NCBI RefSeq assembly: GCF_003473485.1
Contig: NC_053048.1
Location: forward strand, 38,250,755-38,314,754
Source of the DNA: Medicago truncatula
Lineage: Eukaryota > Streptophyta > Magnoliopsida > Fabales > Fabaceae
Reading direction: 5' to 3'
Length of the DNA: 64,000 nucleotides
Position numbers and translations under genes: made by a program. Under the pieces are notes generated by a model. It saw only the letters and a list, made by a program, of their open reading frames with translations, ran no database searches and was not told the DNA's origin. Below, piece by piece: positions 12,084 to 24,222 of this stretch (within the stretch, counting starts at the first letter, position 1; every line of letters starts with the position of its first letter).

Positions 12084-15033
12084 TGTAACGCCCTACTTCT
12101 ATTAAAGCGATAAAACACGCGAATAATATAAATATTCAAGAAATAGACGTCATATCATCAATTCAAAATCCAAAATAACATGCATGTATAAAAATTCTTA
12201 ACAGTCGCAGCGGATATAAATCATACACCTCAAAAGTATGCATGTCATGATATCAAAATATATCAACATAAAAATTCTCAAAATCCCGACAATTGGGTAA
12301 ATCTCCACAACATAAATAAATCCAAAACGAACAATCTAGAACAGACATCCTAGATCAGAGCCTATCCTACAACTCTAAGAAACCGATATCGGCGATAGCT
12401 CCCGATATCCAAACAAGCACCAAGCAACTCACCGAAGCAACTAATCATGCACTTCGTCTACCCATCCATACAGACAGGTAGGCGGTCAAAACTACTGGGG
12501 TAAGCTTTACATCGATCGTAATCAATAAAATAAATTTGAGCATATATGAATTAAATCAAATTCTAAGTACTTAACATAAACAGTTAATTCAATATAAACA
12601 TTCACATAACCATTTCAAATATCACGATCAAGTACTCACCAAGCATACTTATCATCAACATCAACATTCACATGTAATAATTATAACTCATGTCAACTAT
12701 GCAATGCGCCTATTTCCGACACGTACATGCATGAGGTACCAAACAACAACAAGATGTCAGCCGCACATCTTATGTAAGAGTACACATCCTCTTACAACAA
12801 CTATGTAAAAGTACACCTCCTTTTACATTACTCATATAACTCGATATGACTATGATGAATGGACATAAGCAAAGACTAAATAATGCAAACTACTCAACAT
12901 ATACAATACACCAACACAATGTAAAAGTACACCTCCAATTACATTGTTCAACTTCAACAACAATTGTATTATCAAGTATTTACCTCCACACAATCAACAT
13001 GTCAATATTCAATTAAGAGTCATCACCAAAATATCACAATTCATCAGCATGTATTCATTAATCAACTTCAACTATATTCTATAGTTCATCAACTTTGTAC
13101 AATTTATCACCATCCAAGTAAAAGAGAAAATACAACACCTTGTGATAAACGTCACATCTAACACTTACCATTTACTCACATATCTTCATTCAAACATATA
13201 AAACTAATCACAAAGGAATGTAAGGTAATTGGCCTTAAAGAATCATTTTCGACAAAATTCTATCAAGTGGCAAAACGACCAACATTGATAATTTCCAAAA
13301 TAAGGTAACTTATTCAAGTTTGAAAACTCACAAATCAATCCTAATCAATCATGTAGTCATGAGCTTAAGCCACTTACAAGCTATTAGACATTAGTTCAAG
13401 GTATATCTTAAGTTCGTATGAGAAAACCTCAAGTTCACATTTTCCACATTCCAACCCGAAATTCAAGTTTAACATGATTAAGATGTTTGACTAACTTTAA
13501 AAGTCATGTCTAAGTCTATATGAATTGTAGACCCAACTTGTAATCTCATTTAGTTCACAAAAGTTCATTTCGACAAAAATCCGAAATTCTCAAAAATTCA
13601 AGTTTCAACCCAAAATGGAAAATCTCAAATTTGAATGAGTAAAACATGTTCCAGTAGGTTTAGGAGTTCAGATAGTGGTTAAACAAGTTGAAAGAGGCAT
13701 TTTACAAAGCTCGGATTGAGCCCCTAAAGCCCGGAACGAAAGTCAAAGGTTGTTGAAACTGGGCAAGTTCGCTTAAGCGAACAAGTTCCAGAAGCTACAT
13801 CAAAAGTTCGCTTGTTGTTCGCTTCCGGTTCACTTAAGCGACCCAGTCACAGAACCTACTGTGATTGTTCGCTTACGCGTTCGCTTAAGCGGACAGTCAT
13901 AATTCTGCATAAAAATATTACGGGTTTCAACGCTTTTTCACCCAAAAATCCCAATTTTGATATCTTAATGCCCAAATATGTTTCCAAAGTTTGTTTACAT
14001 GTCAAAACAACTAAAAGGGTTCTCAAGAACACATCAAACATGAAAACAATTGCCATTTGAACATAATTCACCAAATCAACCCATTTGTACAAAAACAACA
14101 ACAACAATAACTTATTTCTCATCATCAAATCATGACTCATGAACACCCAAGCCATGAATCATCAACAACAATATCTCATAACAACAACAACATCAATTAA
14201 ACATGATTCTCATCACAATTCAACAACAACATAGCACAATTCAACAATTTGAGCATCATTCACAATATATCATTTTCACATACTATGAACATGCAATTTC
14301 ACCAACAACAATTCAATTATCACCAATTTCATGTATTCAAACATATCTTCATAATTAGAGCACGAATTTCAACAACTATGAACAAATAATCACTTATTCA
14401 ATTAAGCACTTAATCATGCAATTAATGAAAATTACAACTAATTGATTATTGTTGAATTCTAACCCCCTTACCTTAGTTAGCAAAAATCCTAGCCCAAGCT
14501 TCAATTTAGCTCTTAGAATGTCCACCACCTCTTAGGTCTTCAAGTCTCCTCTCTTCTAACTCTTTTCCTCTTCTCTTGCACTTTCTCTCTCCATCTCTCT
14601 CCAAACATCTTATGAAATGAAAAATGAATGCTATTTTCTCTTAAGACAAGGTTTATATAGGCTATTCTCAAATGGGCTTAACCCTAATGCCTTAGTGGGC
14701 TTAACCCACTCAATCACAATTCTAAAATGTTTCTACACACTTAACGGTAAAATACTAACAACGGTCACTTACCGGCTCACAACTATCTACCACACTAGTA
14801 ACTTAGTAAAAATAATGGTTCTCACTTGAAACACTACATTAATCCTACCAAAAATTACTCATTTACCCTTACTCACAAAATGACCAAAATACCCCTGAGT
14901 CTAAAATGACTAAATTACCCTTCTAACACGAAAACCCATTAAAATGCACCCAACGATAAAAAATCACACACAAGCACATAAAACACATATTAAAACAATT
15001 AAAAATAAATCTAGCGAAAATCGGGTTGTTACA
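12084..15033 (+). mobile_element. Large solo LTR, 2.95 kb
   Basis: The segment begins TGTAACGCCC and ends GGGTTGTTACA, so the outer bases form the TG...CA inverted ends of an LTR. The 5-bp repeat catac flanks it at 12079-12083 and 15034-15038. No primer-binding site, polypurine tract or gag/pol frame is visible inside, so I read it as one LTR left by LTR-LTR recombination. Its length suggests a Ty3/gypsy-type element, but that is inference. Internally it carries related 'tgtaaaagtacacctcc' phrases near 12805 and 12920 and a cluster of ttcgctt motifs at 13766-13910. The open frames at 12964, 13812, 13856 and 14617 are chance frames. Confidence 0.75.
13766..13910. repeat. Cluster of TTCGCTT palindromic motifs
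   Basis: Within the solo LTR the heptamer ttcgctt recurs several times. It includes the 16-base palindrome gttcgcttaagcgaac and variants such as gttcgcttccggttcacttaa and gcgttcgcttaagcgga. Spacing is irregular. It is locally GC-richer than the surrounding LTR. Confidence 0.55.
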
Positions 15034-15423
15034 CATACCCCTTACTATTTTTATTATTCTCCTTCCAATTATTTTAATATCGCTTTCTTGTGTAATTAAT
15101 GAAGGATGATTTTATAAAATAATTCATAATTTACTTTTTCAATAAAAAAAAATTAACAATAAATTACACAATTTGTATTTTAATTTTAATTTTAGGGAAC
15201 ACTTTCGTTTTTTTTATATTTTTCTTCCCAATTTAATCATTTTTTTCTTTTTGATTTAGTCATTTATGTTATAAAATGTCAACGTTGTTGTCTTTTTTTT
15301 ATCAAAACAAAATAAAAAATTGCATAAAAAACAACTTTTGAAAAATTTATCAAACACGTAAATAAACCCAAATTTCATTGAAAAAATCCTATTAAAAAAA
15401 TAACAATATTGACATTTTATAAT

Positions 15424-15596
15424 GAGAAATGCTAGCAACACTCTCTTTTAAACACTCTCTTATTGGTTTAAATCATTGTGAGTCTACACTTTGAAAATTG
15501 AACGCACACAAAATGGTGGGACATACCTTGATTTCATCCAATAAAAGAGTGAGTGTTAGAGAGACTGTTGAAAAGTGAGTGTTGCTAGCATTCCTC
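15424..15596. mobile_element. MITE with 9-bp target duplication, 173 bp
   Basis: Inverted ends are gagaaatgctagcaacactc on the left and gtgttgctagcattcctc on the right, about 40 bp each. The left flank is ttttataat (15415-15423). The right flank is the same 9 bp once the later Stowaway insertion at 15604-16161 and one TA are taken out. This fits a Mutator-type MITE. Confidence 0.7.
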
Positions 15597-15603
15597 TTTT
15601 ATA

Positions 15604-16161
15604 CTCCCTCCATTCTTTTCTTTTGATGTTTTAGCTCTTGATGCAAGTTTTAAGGAGTAATTAAAGTATATAAACATTTGTGTGTTTTTTTTACTTAAAT
15701 GTCCTTATTTATCATTAAATTCACATGTGATAAGCCAAAAGTCACAACTACTTTAATACTCCCTCCGTCCCAAATTGTATGTCGCTTTAGGAAAAATATT
15801 TGTCCCAAATTATATGTCGCTTTACAATATCAATGCAACATTAATGTTACTTTTCCTATTATAACCTTAGCTATTTATTACTCTCTTTTCTTTCAATTCT
15901 TTAATTTATCTTTCCCATGTTATTTGTTAAGGACAATTTTGTAAAACAACTTATAATATCTCTTTTCTACACAATATTAATTGCATTTCTTAATATGTGT
16001 GAAATGTCCAAAACGTCATACAATTTGGGACGGAGGGAGTAGTTTATAGTGTTTTCCAACAAGGGTAAACTTAAGAAAACAATAATAAATTCACTAAAAC
16101 ATCAAAAGTTTTGGAATATAGTTGAAGTTCTAAAACATCAAAAGAAAAGGAACGGAGGGTG
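15604..16161. mobile_element. Outer Stowaway-type MITE, interrupted
   Basis: The ends read ctccctccattcttttcttt on the left and aaaggaacggagggtg on the right, flanked by TA (15602-15603 and 16162-16163). Arms share 'ttttgatgttttag'. A second Stowaway element (15759-16039) sits inside, so without it this copy would be about 275 bp. Confidence 0.75.
15759..16039. mobile_element. Inner Stowaway-type MITE, 281 bp
   Basis: It starts ctccctccgtcccaaattgt and ends acaatttgggacggaggga plus g, with TA at 15757-15758 and 16040-16041. The terminal inverted repeat is nearly perfect, so this is the youngest of the three nested elements. Confidence 0.85.
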
Positions 16162-16368
16162 TAATATATAGGATTAACTCGAAAAAAGACAAAGATAAAG
16201 AACAAAATTGTTACTTAAATATAACCTAAAAAATTAAACCGGGACAAAAAAAGATAAACGATAAAAATGTTACTTAAAGACTAATTGTGTAATTTTGTTT
16301 GTTTTTTTTTAATATGTAAAATCAGAAGACAACCAATAATATATATAAAAATATCCTTTAAAAAAAAA

Positions 16369-16732
16369 GGTTAAAATATGGTTTTGGCCCCTGTAAATAT
16401 GTCTCTTTTTGGTTTTAGTCCCTGTAATTTTTTTTTGTTGTTTTTGGTCCCTGCAAAATATTTTGTTTTTGAAAATAGTCTCTACAGAATATTTTCAAAA
16501 ACAAAATATTTTGCAGGGACCTTTTTCAAAATCAAAAGATTTTGCAGGGACTATTTCTCTAATAAATGGGTTCAGTCATCATGTGCCACGTGTACAAATT
16601 ATCACAAAAGTGGAGCCAGGGACCAAAACTAAAATGAGACATATTTGCAGGGACCAAAAACAACAAATTTCTTTTACAGAGACTAAAATCAAAACGAGAC
16701 ATATTTGCAGGGACTAAAACCATATTTTAAGC
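16369..16732. mobile_element. Mutator-type MITE, 364 bp
   Basis: The 9-bp repeat taaaaaaaa flanks it (16360-16368 and 16733-16741); being low-complexity, it is weaker evidence than the others. Inverted ends are ggttaaaatatggttttggc and aaaaccatattttaagc. Short 'tttgcagggac' units repeat several times inside in both directions. Open frames at 16378-16717 are by-products. Confidence 0.65.
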
Positions 16733-17217
16733 TAAAAAAAAATACTAAGGGAATATACATCATGAGAGAATAAGAAATAGTAGTAAAAAATCTGACTAAA
16801 CAGAATCTCTACGATTTGACTAAGGAAGGACATGTATAATGTATATTTGTCATGAACATCGTAAGTAAGTGTTGATTATTTTAATTTTTTAGTTTTGCTC
16901 AATTTTTTTTTTAATAATTCAGCTAGTATGAATGCACAAATGCAACTATAAATCTTTTGAGAGAGTTATGTTTTCTATTATAATCTCAAGATTAATCTTT
17001 ATGATTACGTGAAGATTATAGTACTACTTATGAACATGAATCTTGATGAAGTATATTATACATCAACACAAAGAATGTACTTATATAAATATTTTGTGTG
17101 TTGACCAATAATACATAGATGACCAGATGAGCGAAGTTTATGTACTTTTTGTCTCTTTCATTCATCTTATCCTACTCACTTCTCTGTCACTCTCTACAAC
17201 CTGCACGCGCCACAAAA

Positions 17218-17664
17218 AGCAGAAGAAGAAGAAGAAAGAAAGAGTGAAAAAGCTGTCGTGAGAACATTTTTTTGCAGTATCATAAGTTGCTTTCATGCTC
17301 AGTGCTGTCGTGAGTAGCACCAGAGGTTTTTGCAGGGTTTGTTTTGGATTACATTATTGTACCTTGTTACCTTAAAGAACTAGTTTTTGGGATTCTTTTC
17401 TGTCATTATGGTTTACATTTCTGGAACAAAAAGATGGTTTTTTTAGGAGGTTGGTGAGGTAATGTGAATTGCAAAGTTTTCAGGGAGTAAAAGGGTTATC
17501 AAAAAATTGTTTTTTTTTTTTTTTTTTTTTGTTATGGGGTTTAGGGTTTTTTGGTTTTGTACAATGTAGAGTGAAATTCATTGTTAAGGAAGTTATTTTT
17601 ATCTTTTTGGTTTTTTGGAGAGGTTTTTTGTTTTTGGGGTGTGTTGTTGGAAAGTTTTGTGAAA
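17218..17664 (+). promoter_or_regulatory. 5' leader of the TRM gene
   Basis: Upstream of the chosen start lies a GA-rich tract (gaagaagaagaagaaagaaag) typical of plant leaders. A 21-T run follows at 17510-17530. Several short upstream ATGs occur in the leader. No TATA box could be assigned with confidence. Confidence 0.35.
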
Positions 17665-20600
17665 ATGAGTGAATCTTCTTCTGTGAAGAATTTGGCTATT
17701 ACGGATAAGGTTCAAAAACCTGGTGGTTGTGTTGGTATTTTCTTTCAGCTTATTGATTGGAAGAAGAGACTTGTTAAGAAAAAGCTCTTCTCAAAGAAAC
17801 TTTTGACACCTGGTTAGTCACTTTGTAATTTTATCTATTTTCATATAATAAGATGATTTGGCATGAAAAATTATACCAAGCATTGTTTTGATCTTTGTTG
17901 ATGTGTGTATTTCAGGTCGTGCTAAAAAGTTTAGGGGAGATGAAAAAATGCCAAATTCCAAACTTCACTTGGTAAGGCTTTATTATGGTTTTGGTTTATT
18001 GTGTTGATTTCTAATTTGGCGTTCTTTGATGTTTAGTACTTAATCTTTTTGTTGGATATTGTGGATGTGTTTCAATTGTAGATTGCTAATGAGAATAGTG
18101 GAGGTTTTCCAAAAGGTGGGAGTCATGGTGTGGATGTAGAACGAAAGAGTGAAATGCGAGTTCCGAGTTTGGTAGCTAGGTTGATGGGTTTAGATTCTAT
18201 ACCAGCTGCTCAGCGAGAGAAATCGAAGAAAGCTTTGTGTCCTGATTATAGTTTTAGTGACGGGGAAGAGTGTTTGAGTAATCATTGTGAGTTGGATAGG
18301 AAAGGTAAAGATTTGGAAATGAGAGTTGTAAAGCATGATTCAAGACCTCAGAAGCTTCAGAAAACTGGAGTGTGTGAGAGAAAGGCCGTGACTAGGTTTG
18401 GAGCCGAGGCCCTTCATATTAAGAGTGTTTTGTCGCGAGCGAAAAAGCATAACCACCAGCATCATCCAAAGCTTGCTTCTCCTTTGAAGAGTCGTCCTAG
18501 AATTACTTCTGGAAAAAGTGCTTCTCGAAGCTCTAGGTTAATGGGAGCTGCTGCTAAGATTTTGGAACCCGGACTGCAGGCAAGTAGAGGTAAAGGCACT
18601 CTGACGTATCATGCTTCCGCTTGTCCTCTCAAGGGTGGCATTGTAAAAGGTGGTGTAGGAAATGCGATAATGCCAAATCATTCCTGTTACGTTTCCAGCG
18701 CATCCAAAACTTCAGTGGGGCAGACTTCTTGCAAGAATTGTGGCAATTTGCTTGGTGTAATTGACTGCAAGGCCGAGGTTAGGGGACCACCTGATGTTCC
18801 TCCACCTACTGTTTCAGCTGTGATCACTGCTACTTCGATGTTATCGTCGTGTAAGAAGGGAATGCCGATTACTCCCTTTCATGGACAAGGAAGAGATATT
18901 GTACTTCTGAGAAGTCAGGAAAAATTCGCATCTCATGTTACGGATGGGGAGGAGGAAAATTATGCACAACAGTCATGGAATGAACCGACTACCATAAGAA
19001 TTCCAATGCCCCGCGAAGGTCCGGCTCAACGGAGTTCGAATTCATCATGCCGACCAATAAGGGCCCAAGAGGATGATGCATCTTCTTTTGCCTACAAACG
19101 CAAAGCACAAGAATCGAAATTAAGCAGTGAAAGCTCTTCATCTGGATCTACAATGTGTAGTATGCAAGTAAAAAGAGTATCATCGTGTGCAAACACTACA
19201 AGTGGGACTAAAGACTTTGTTGCTTTGAATAGAAGCATCAGTGGTCAAACGAGGATGAGGTCGCCTACTAAAGTTGACAGTTCCAAATTTGACTTAGAGA
19301 AAAAACCTTGTAATAGACAACGTCTTGAGTCTTTGTCTCATGTAAGGACATTAGAGAGGAAAAGGACACCAAATGTCACACGACTCGAAGGCATGACTGC
19401 TGCAAATTCAGTTGGTCTGAAACAGAGAAATGTTCGTCGTGAGGCAACCGGTGGAAAACGGAGCGACTTTAACTCTTCGTCGTTGAACAGTTCCAATATA
19501 AAAAATAAAGGTCAAGGAGAACCAGTTAAGGCGAGCCACAATATGAGCAATGATGCAGCTTCATTCACATTTAGTTCCCCTTTGAAGCAAAAGACGGTAA
19601 TACATGTTGAAGATGAAGAGACAAACAGAAACAATGAGAGGAAGGCATACTTTCAAAGACCTGCACCATTGAAAGTTGATAATTTAGGTGCCTTTCTTGA
19701 ACAAAAGCTGAAGGAATTAACCTCTCAAGAAAATGAGTTGGCTACAACTGGTGTACCTCAAAAATCAAGTGCCGTGATTCTTCAAGAGCTGATATCTGCT
19801 CTAAGTTCGGAGAATTTGATCTGTCATGATGGCCACGTCCATAATGAAGATGCTAGTTTCCTTGTACGTATTCTTCATCACTACCACCTTAGTGTGCCAA
19901 AATTTAGAATATTTTCTGCTTTTGTTATTAGTTAGCTGTTTGGCAATTTTCAGTTCCTCGTTTTTGTTGAAAACTTGTAGTGCAGTACTTGAGTCGTCTA
20001 AGTTTTATGTTTTAAGTAATGCTGGATATACTGCGATCAGAAATGCTTCTCTGCCTGATTTTTCTGCTCTTCTTTATGTGAACTTTGCTTTTGCTACTGT
20101 TTATATTTCACACTTTATACATTTTCATCAAAGTATCATCTGGCATCATGCTATCCCCCTAAATTATATATTATTTAGACTTCATCCTGTTGTTTTACCT
20201 AATAGATTTCAATGAAATGTTCAGCTGATTAGAAGACATCCATGTCGCAGTAGGTTATACACACATTGAAAGTTTTATTTCCCTGCATTCTAGTTGAGTT
20301 GAAACCACATGTCTATGACTCATAGATGAATATACTACTAAATGCTATGCCTACCCTACCCATAATATAATGGGAGTCAAATATTGGACTATGATGAACT
20401 CAAATACTGGTCTAAACAATCATGCACATATATAATTCATAGTTGTTTGGCGATTTTGTTCATTTATAATTTGCCTAAAGAACAAAAAATTGGTCATATC
20501 ATGGCACATGTCAAACTTTGTTGAAACTCACTGATCCACACTTAATATTGGCCGTACTTTGATTCCGAAAAGAGAGATGTAATTTTGTGATTAATTGCTT

Positions 20601-22152
20601 AAATATAAAACACCACAATCTGATATTTATATACATCAAGGTAATAATTTCTGAATGCAATTTAATGGAAGAGTAATTAGGCTAATTTGATTCCGTAAGA
20701 TACATTGAATCTATTCTTCCTCCATTAAATCAATCTAATCCTAGCTCAACTGGCAAAAATGCCGAAATTTCTAGTCCGGACACCGTGACCGGGGCTTGAA
20801 CCCTGACTTCTCCACTTGTGTGTCTGAATTTCCAATGACTATTGTCATTTCATCTATCTACCAAAAAAAAAAAAATCATTCTACGCTGCTTGGAAAGTGT
20901 GATAATTATTACGTAATAAAGAGATTTTATTTCAAGCACTTTGACCGGCTGCTTGGAAAGTGTGATAATTATTACGTAATAAAGAGATTTTATTTCCAGC
21001 ACTTTGACTGCATAGGAAGAGGCCTATTTGCCTCAATAAACAGAATATTATTTCCTGAAACCAGTGCAGTTATTTAAAGCAACTTGAGCTTTGATAGTTT
21101 GAGAATAAATCTGTTAACTAATTGTAGTATTGCATCAAGATTTACAATGATTTGTGGAATGATAGAATGTGACTATTATACCTGACATTATCTTTGGTTT
21201 CTTTTCTTATTAGTGTGGAGCAAAACGAGAAAGGTTGTTAGGAACCTCTTGCAATGATAATCATCTCAGTCCTGGATCTGTTTTGGAAGCTTCATTTTCT
21301 TCTAGTAGTCTAGATGATAGCTCAGGTAAATTGGAACTTGAAAAATTTGTGATCATGTAAAATTGATTCATAATTTCAATTTATTTAACCCCTGTGATTG
21401 TTGATTGAATTCCAGGGCGTGGTTTTCACCCTGATTCCATGAATTTCTCATACAGTCTGCCGGAACCATCAGAACATGATGATGAACTTTTAGATTCTGC
21501 TGCATCCTTTAATAAAGGAAGTATAGGCAAAATACTAGCTGTTATCGGCAGCGAAATTCCTATGGCATTACAATGTTTATATTCTTTTGGAACACAATGT
21601 ACAAGAAGCAAACTCAACAATATGAAGGATACTCTCTTGAATGCTGAATTAGTGCTTCGAATTGCAAATGACCACGTCGAGGAAGAAACACCGCAGCTTC
21701 TAATTTATCGGTTTCTTCTTAACGAATTGGACGCTGTGTCAGATGATGCTATGTGGACCGATTTTAATTGTTTTGTGGGTTGTGAGGATTCCAAATCAAG
21801 AAAGATGATCAACGGATTTGTCTTTGATTGTGTTATGGAATATCTAGAATCAAATTGTTGGCAATATTTTTACACCGGATTCAAGGCCTGGACGAAGCTG
21901 CCATTATGCGTAAAAGCTGAGACATTGGCTCAAGAGGTCAAACGAGAGGTTAATAAGTGGGTGTGTATGGTTGGGATGGTTCCGGACGAAATAATCGAAT
22001 GGGAGATGAGTCATTCCCTTGGGAAATGGAATGACTTTGACATTGAAGCATTTGAGGCTGGTGGTGATATTGATGGAGACATACTTCATAGTTTGGTTGA
22101 TGAAGTTGTTCAAGAACTTGTTGGTTTCAAGAATAATTCTTATTGCTTATAA
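17665..22152 (+). CDS. TRM-family (TON1-recruiting motif) DUF3741/DUF4378 protein, 944 aa
   Basis: Five exons join in frame: 17665-17812, 17916-17971, 18082-19863, 21214-21325 and 21416-22152, all with GT-AG junctions. The start is the ATG of MSESSSVKNL; an in-frame ATG 28 codons upstream gives an unlikely leader. Residues 25-46 hold the basic IDWKKRLVKKKLFSKKLL block typical of one TRM clade. Residues 95-107 are VPSLVARLMGLDS (DUF3741). A long Ser-rich, basic, disordered middle is encoded by exon 3. Exons 4-5 encode a DUF4378-type helical C-terminus ending in an acidic stretch followed by LVDEVVQELVGF. Known members recruit TON1/TTP complexes to cortical microtubules and affect the preprophase band or organ shape. 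I would place this near Arabidopsis TRM6/7/8, from memory. Intron 3 (1350 bp) holds a SINE and a tandem duplication. Confidence 0.88.
20737..20871 (+). mobile_element. tRNA-derived SINE in TRM intron 3
   Basis: A tRNA-like A box (tagctcaactggca) and B box (ggggcttgaaccc) are followed by a short body and tail ctaccaaaaaaaaaaaa. Imperfect flanking repeats aatcaatcta / aatcattcta are visible at about 20726 and 20872. It lies in the same orientation as the host gene. Confidence 0.7.
20885..21010 (+). repeat. 63-bp tandem duplication in TRM intron 3
   Basis: Two adjacent 63-bp units (20885-20947 and 20948-21010) start gctgcttggaaagtgtgata and differ at only about two positions (ttcaag/ttccag, gaccg/gactg). 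The close match indicates a recent duplication. Confidence 0.9.
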
Positions 22153-23091
22153 AACAATTGTGTATAAATGGGATTATGGTATCTCTAATGGAGGCTTCTT
22201 TAGGCTCTTTGATTTAGTGGACAAATAAAGTCCCTGTGACAATGCTGCTGTTTTGATATATTATTATTAGAATTGTTACTGTTATATATGTTTTTATCTG
22301 TGCAAATTAGCCAACAAGTAATCATTAGTATGTTTGTGGTTTCAGAATTTGCTTATTTTTTACAGTTTAAGAAAGAAGATCATTAAAATGAATTCCACCT
22401 TGAAATCTCATTCTAAACAATAATTCTTGAACAATGACAAGCATGGTCCATATACTTCACTCATGTCATTCAAATTTTGATAAAACTTAAACTTTCATGC
22501 TTAATTGAATTCCACAAAATTGAACAAACTGATTGGAATCAAGTGATTAATGCGCTTCATTAAATAACAAATCAAATGAGAACACTCATTGATTGAAACC
22601 AAGTGATTAGACCAAGTGATAAGTGTGGAATGCTGACCAGTGCCTCAATGACAATGAGTGTAATGCCTCAATGACAAAGAGAATTAGACCAAGTGATTAA
22701 TGCACTTTAATCCAACCTATCCAAAACAACTAAATAAGAGTCTCCACCAATCAATGAAGAAATAAAAAAAAATCATTTATTTTCATTCAAAATACAACAA
22801 ACAATTTCCTTCCCAATCAACAGAGGAAAATAGTGCTAGTACTAGAATATGAAAATTCTTCATCTTCTTCTTCTTCATTCTTATTACAGTAATGTTGCAG
22901 TAACCAACACTCAAATCACACAAAGCTCTACAAATACTACTGCAAATCCAGTAATCCTCCTTTCCCAATTTTTTTTTTTTAATTGCAAACCAAAACCAGA
23001 AAAAGATGAAAATATAAAAATAGCTGAAGCCATAAAATCAAAGCCTCTCAAAACTAAATAAATTGAACAAATCAATCAAATTTGAATGAAC
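22153..23091. other. 3' flank of TRM gene and intergenic spacer
   Basis: Starts with the probable 3' UTR of the TRM gene and continues into that of the minus-strand gene ending at 23092 (convergent pair). Around 22590-22700 short phrases such as 'gaccaagtgatta' and 'tgcctcaatgaca' repeat imperfectly. No other gene is seen. Confidence 0.5.
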
Positions 23092-23655
23092 TCAAAGCTC
23101 TCTACATCTTAAAACAGTTTTGCTATTCTTCCCCACAACTCTACTATTCCTACCCTCACCATTGATAGCATTTGCAGTAGCTGAAGAAAAACTTCTAAGC
23201 TCATCAAAATTAGCATAACTTTTCCTTGCCATAAGAATTCCACCACCCTTTCTCTTCTCTGCAGCAGCATTTGCTGATCTACTATTCCCTCTAGAACTTG
23301 ACAAAACACCACCACCACCAACACAACCTTTGTTCTTGTTCTTCAAAGGAGGTGTCAAAGTAGTAGTACTAGGTTGTGGTATATTCGTCGGTTTACGATT
23401 CTCTTTTCGTAACATTGAAGAGAAATCTGGAACAGATTGAGCTATTAGAGAAGACCCTTTTCTCCCAGAAGAAACAACACTAGCATGAAATTTGACTTGT
23501 TTTGTTGGTGGAGTTGGAATTTTTGTTTCAACTTGTATCTCATTTTCTTGTTGTTGTTGTTGTTGATATTGTTGTAGTCTTAGGTAGTTGTTTTGAAGCT
23601 TTGTTTCTCTTAATTTAGCGTATGCGTTGTATCTTGGTCCTCTCTCCATATCCAT
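23092..23655 (-). CDS. Plant-specific conserved protein of unknown function, 187 aa
   Basis: Single-exon frame. I chose the ATG of MDMERGPRYNAYAKLRE at 23655; the open frame extends up to 23781, but that added part (MKKWLKVEEKD...) looks like translated 5' UTR. Visible features: an N-terminal RYNAYAKLRE block, a Gln run (QQYQQQQQQ), a motif QSVPDFSSMLRKENRKP, a Gly/Ser-rich middle, then MARKSYANFDELRSFSSATANAINGEGR near the C-terminus, shown here only in part: ARKSYANFDELRSFSS. I recall the same order of motifs in an uncharacterised family found across flowering plants. No enzyme motif, membrane segment or signal peptide is visible in the chosen frame. Its role is unknown. Confidence 0.75.
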   Translation of the reverse strand: MDMERGPRYNAYAKLRETKLQNNYLRLQQYQQQQQQENEIQVETKIPTPPTKQVKFHASVVSSGRKGSSLIAQSVPDFSSMLRKENRKPTNIPQPSTTTLTPPLKNKNKGCVGGGGVLSSSRGNSRSANAAAEKRKGGGILMARKSYANFDELRSFSSATANAINGEGRNSRVVGKNSKTVLRCREL

Positions 23656-24222
23656 GATGATGTTGTTGTGAAGATGGAGGTGAGAAGAGAAAATGGGGGG
23701 TATGGTTTGGAATAGGATGATGAAAGTGAAGAATAGAGCCGTTACGATATCTTTCTCTTCTACTTTTAACCACTTTTTCAACTAAAATAAAACAAAAATA
23801 GATTAGGGTATTTCAGACTGCAACGGTCTAATTAATGAAAGAGAAGATAGAAGATTCTTTTAATTGTGTAGGGTACTGTATTGACATTTACTAACTTTTC
23901 TCTATTTTGCACGTCGAATTTTATATTCACTCTGTGATGGATTATCTCATTAACTTTTTTTTACTCAAACTCATTTTTTTTATTTAGGACACTTTCTCAT
24001 AAACAAAAGTTTTAGAAATTGAAGATATAATTATTTTTATTTATTGAAGTAATAACTTGTGAAAATAGAAAACATAATTAAACTTTGCCTTCCAACCAAC
24101 AATACTCTATGATGAATTGAAAAATCAGAGTTTATAAAATAATTAATAACAAAGTTTAGAGTATTTAAATAAAATGGGTCAACAAACTTTTCAAGCTAGG
24201 CATCTCAATCTTTGTAATTTAA
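23656..24222. other. 5' flank of the 23.1-kb gene
   Basis: Probable 5' UTR and promoter of the minus-strand gene, then AT-rich spacer. No TATA box could be assigned with confidence. Confidence 0.35.

Noticed and set aside
12760-12930. A CRISPR-like or satellite array
   Set aside because: Only a few imperfect 'gtaaaagtacacctcc' units at uneven spacing inside a plant LTR.
13812-14155. Frames of 82 and 99 codons on opposite strands
   Set aside because: They overlap each other within the solo LTR and neither resembles a retroelement protein.
16378-16717. Frames of 84 and 102 codons
   Set aside because: Produced by repeated 'tttgcagggac' words of a Mutator-type MITE; no family resemblance.
23656-23781. 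Longer N-terminus for the gene at 23.1 kb
   Set aside because: The added 42 residues look like translated leader, and the family motif RYNAYAKLRE normally lies close to the start as I recall.
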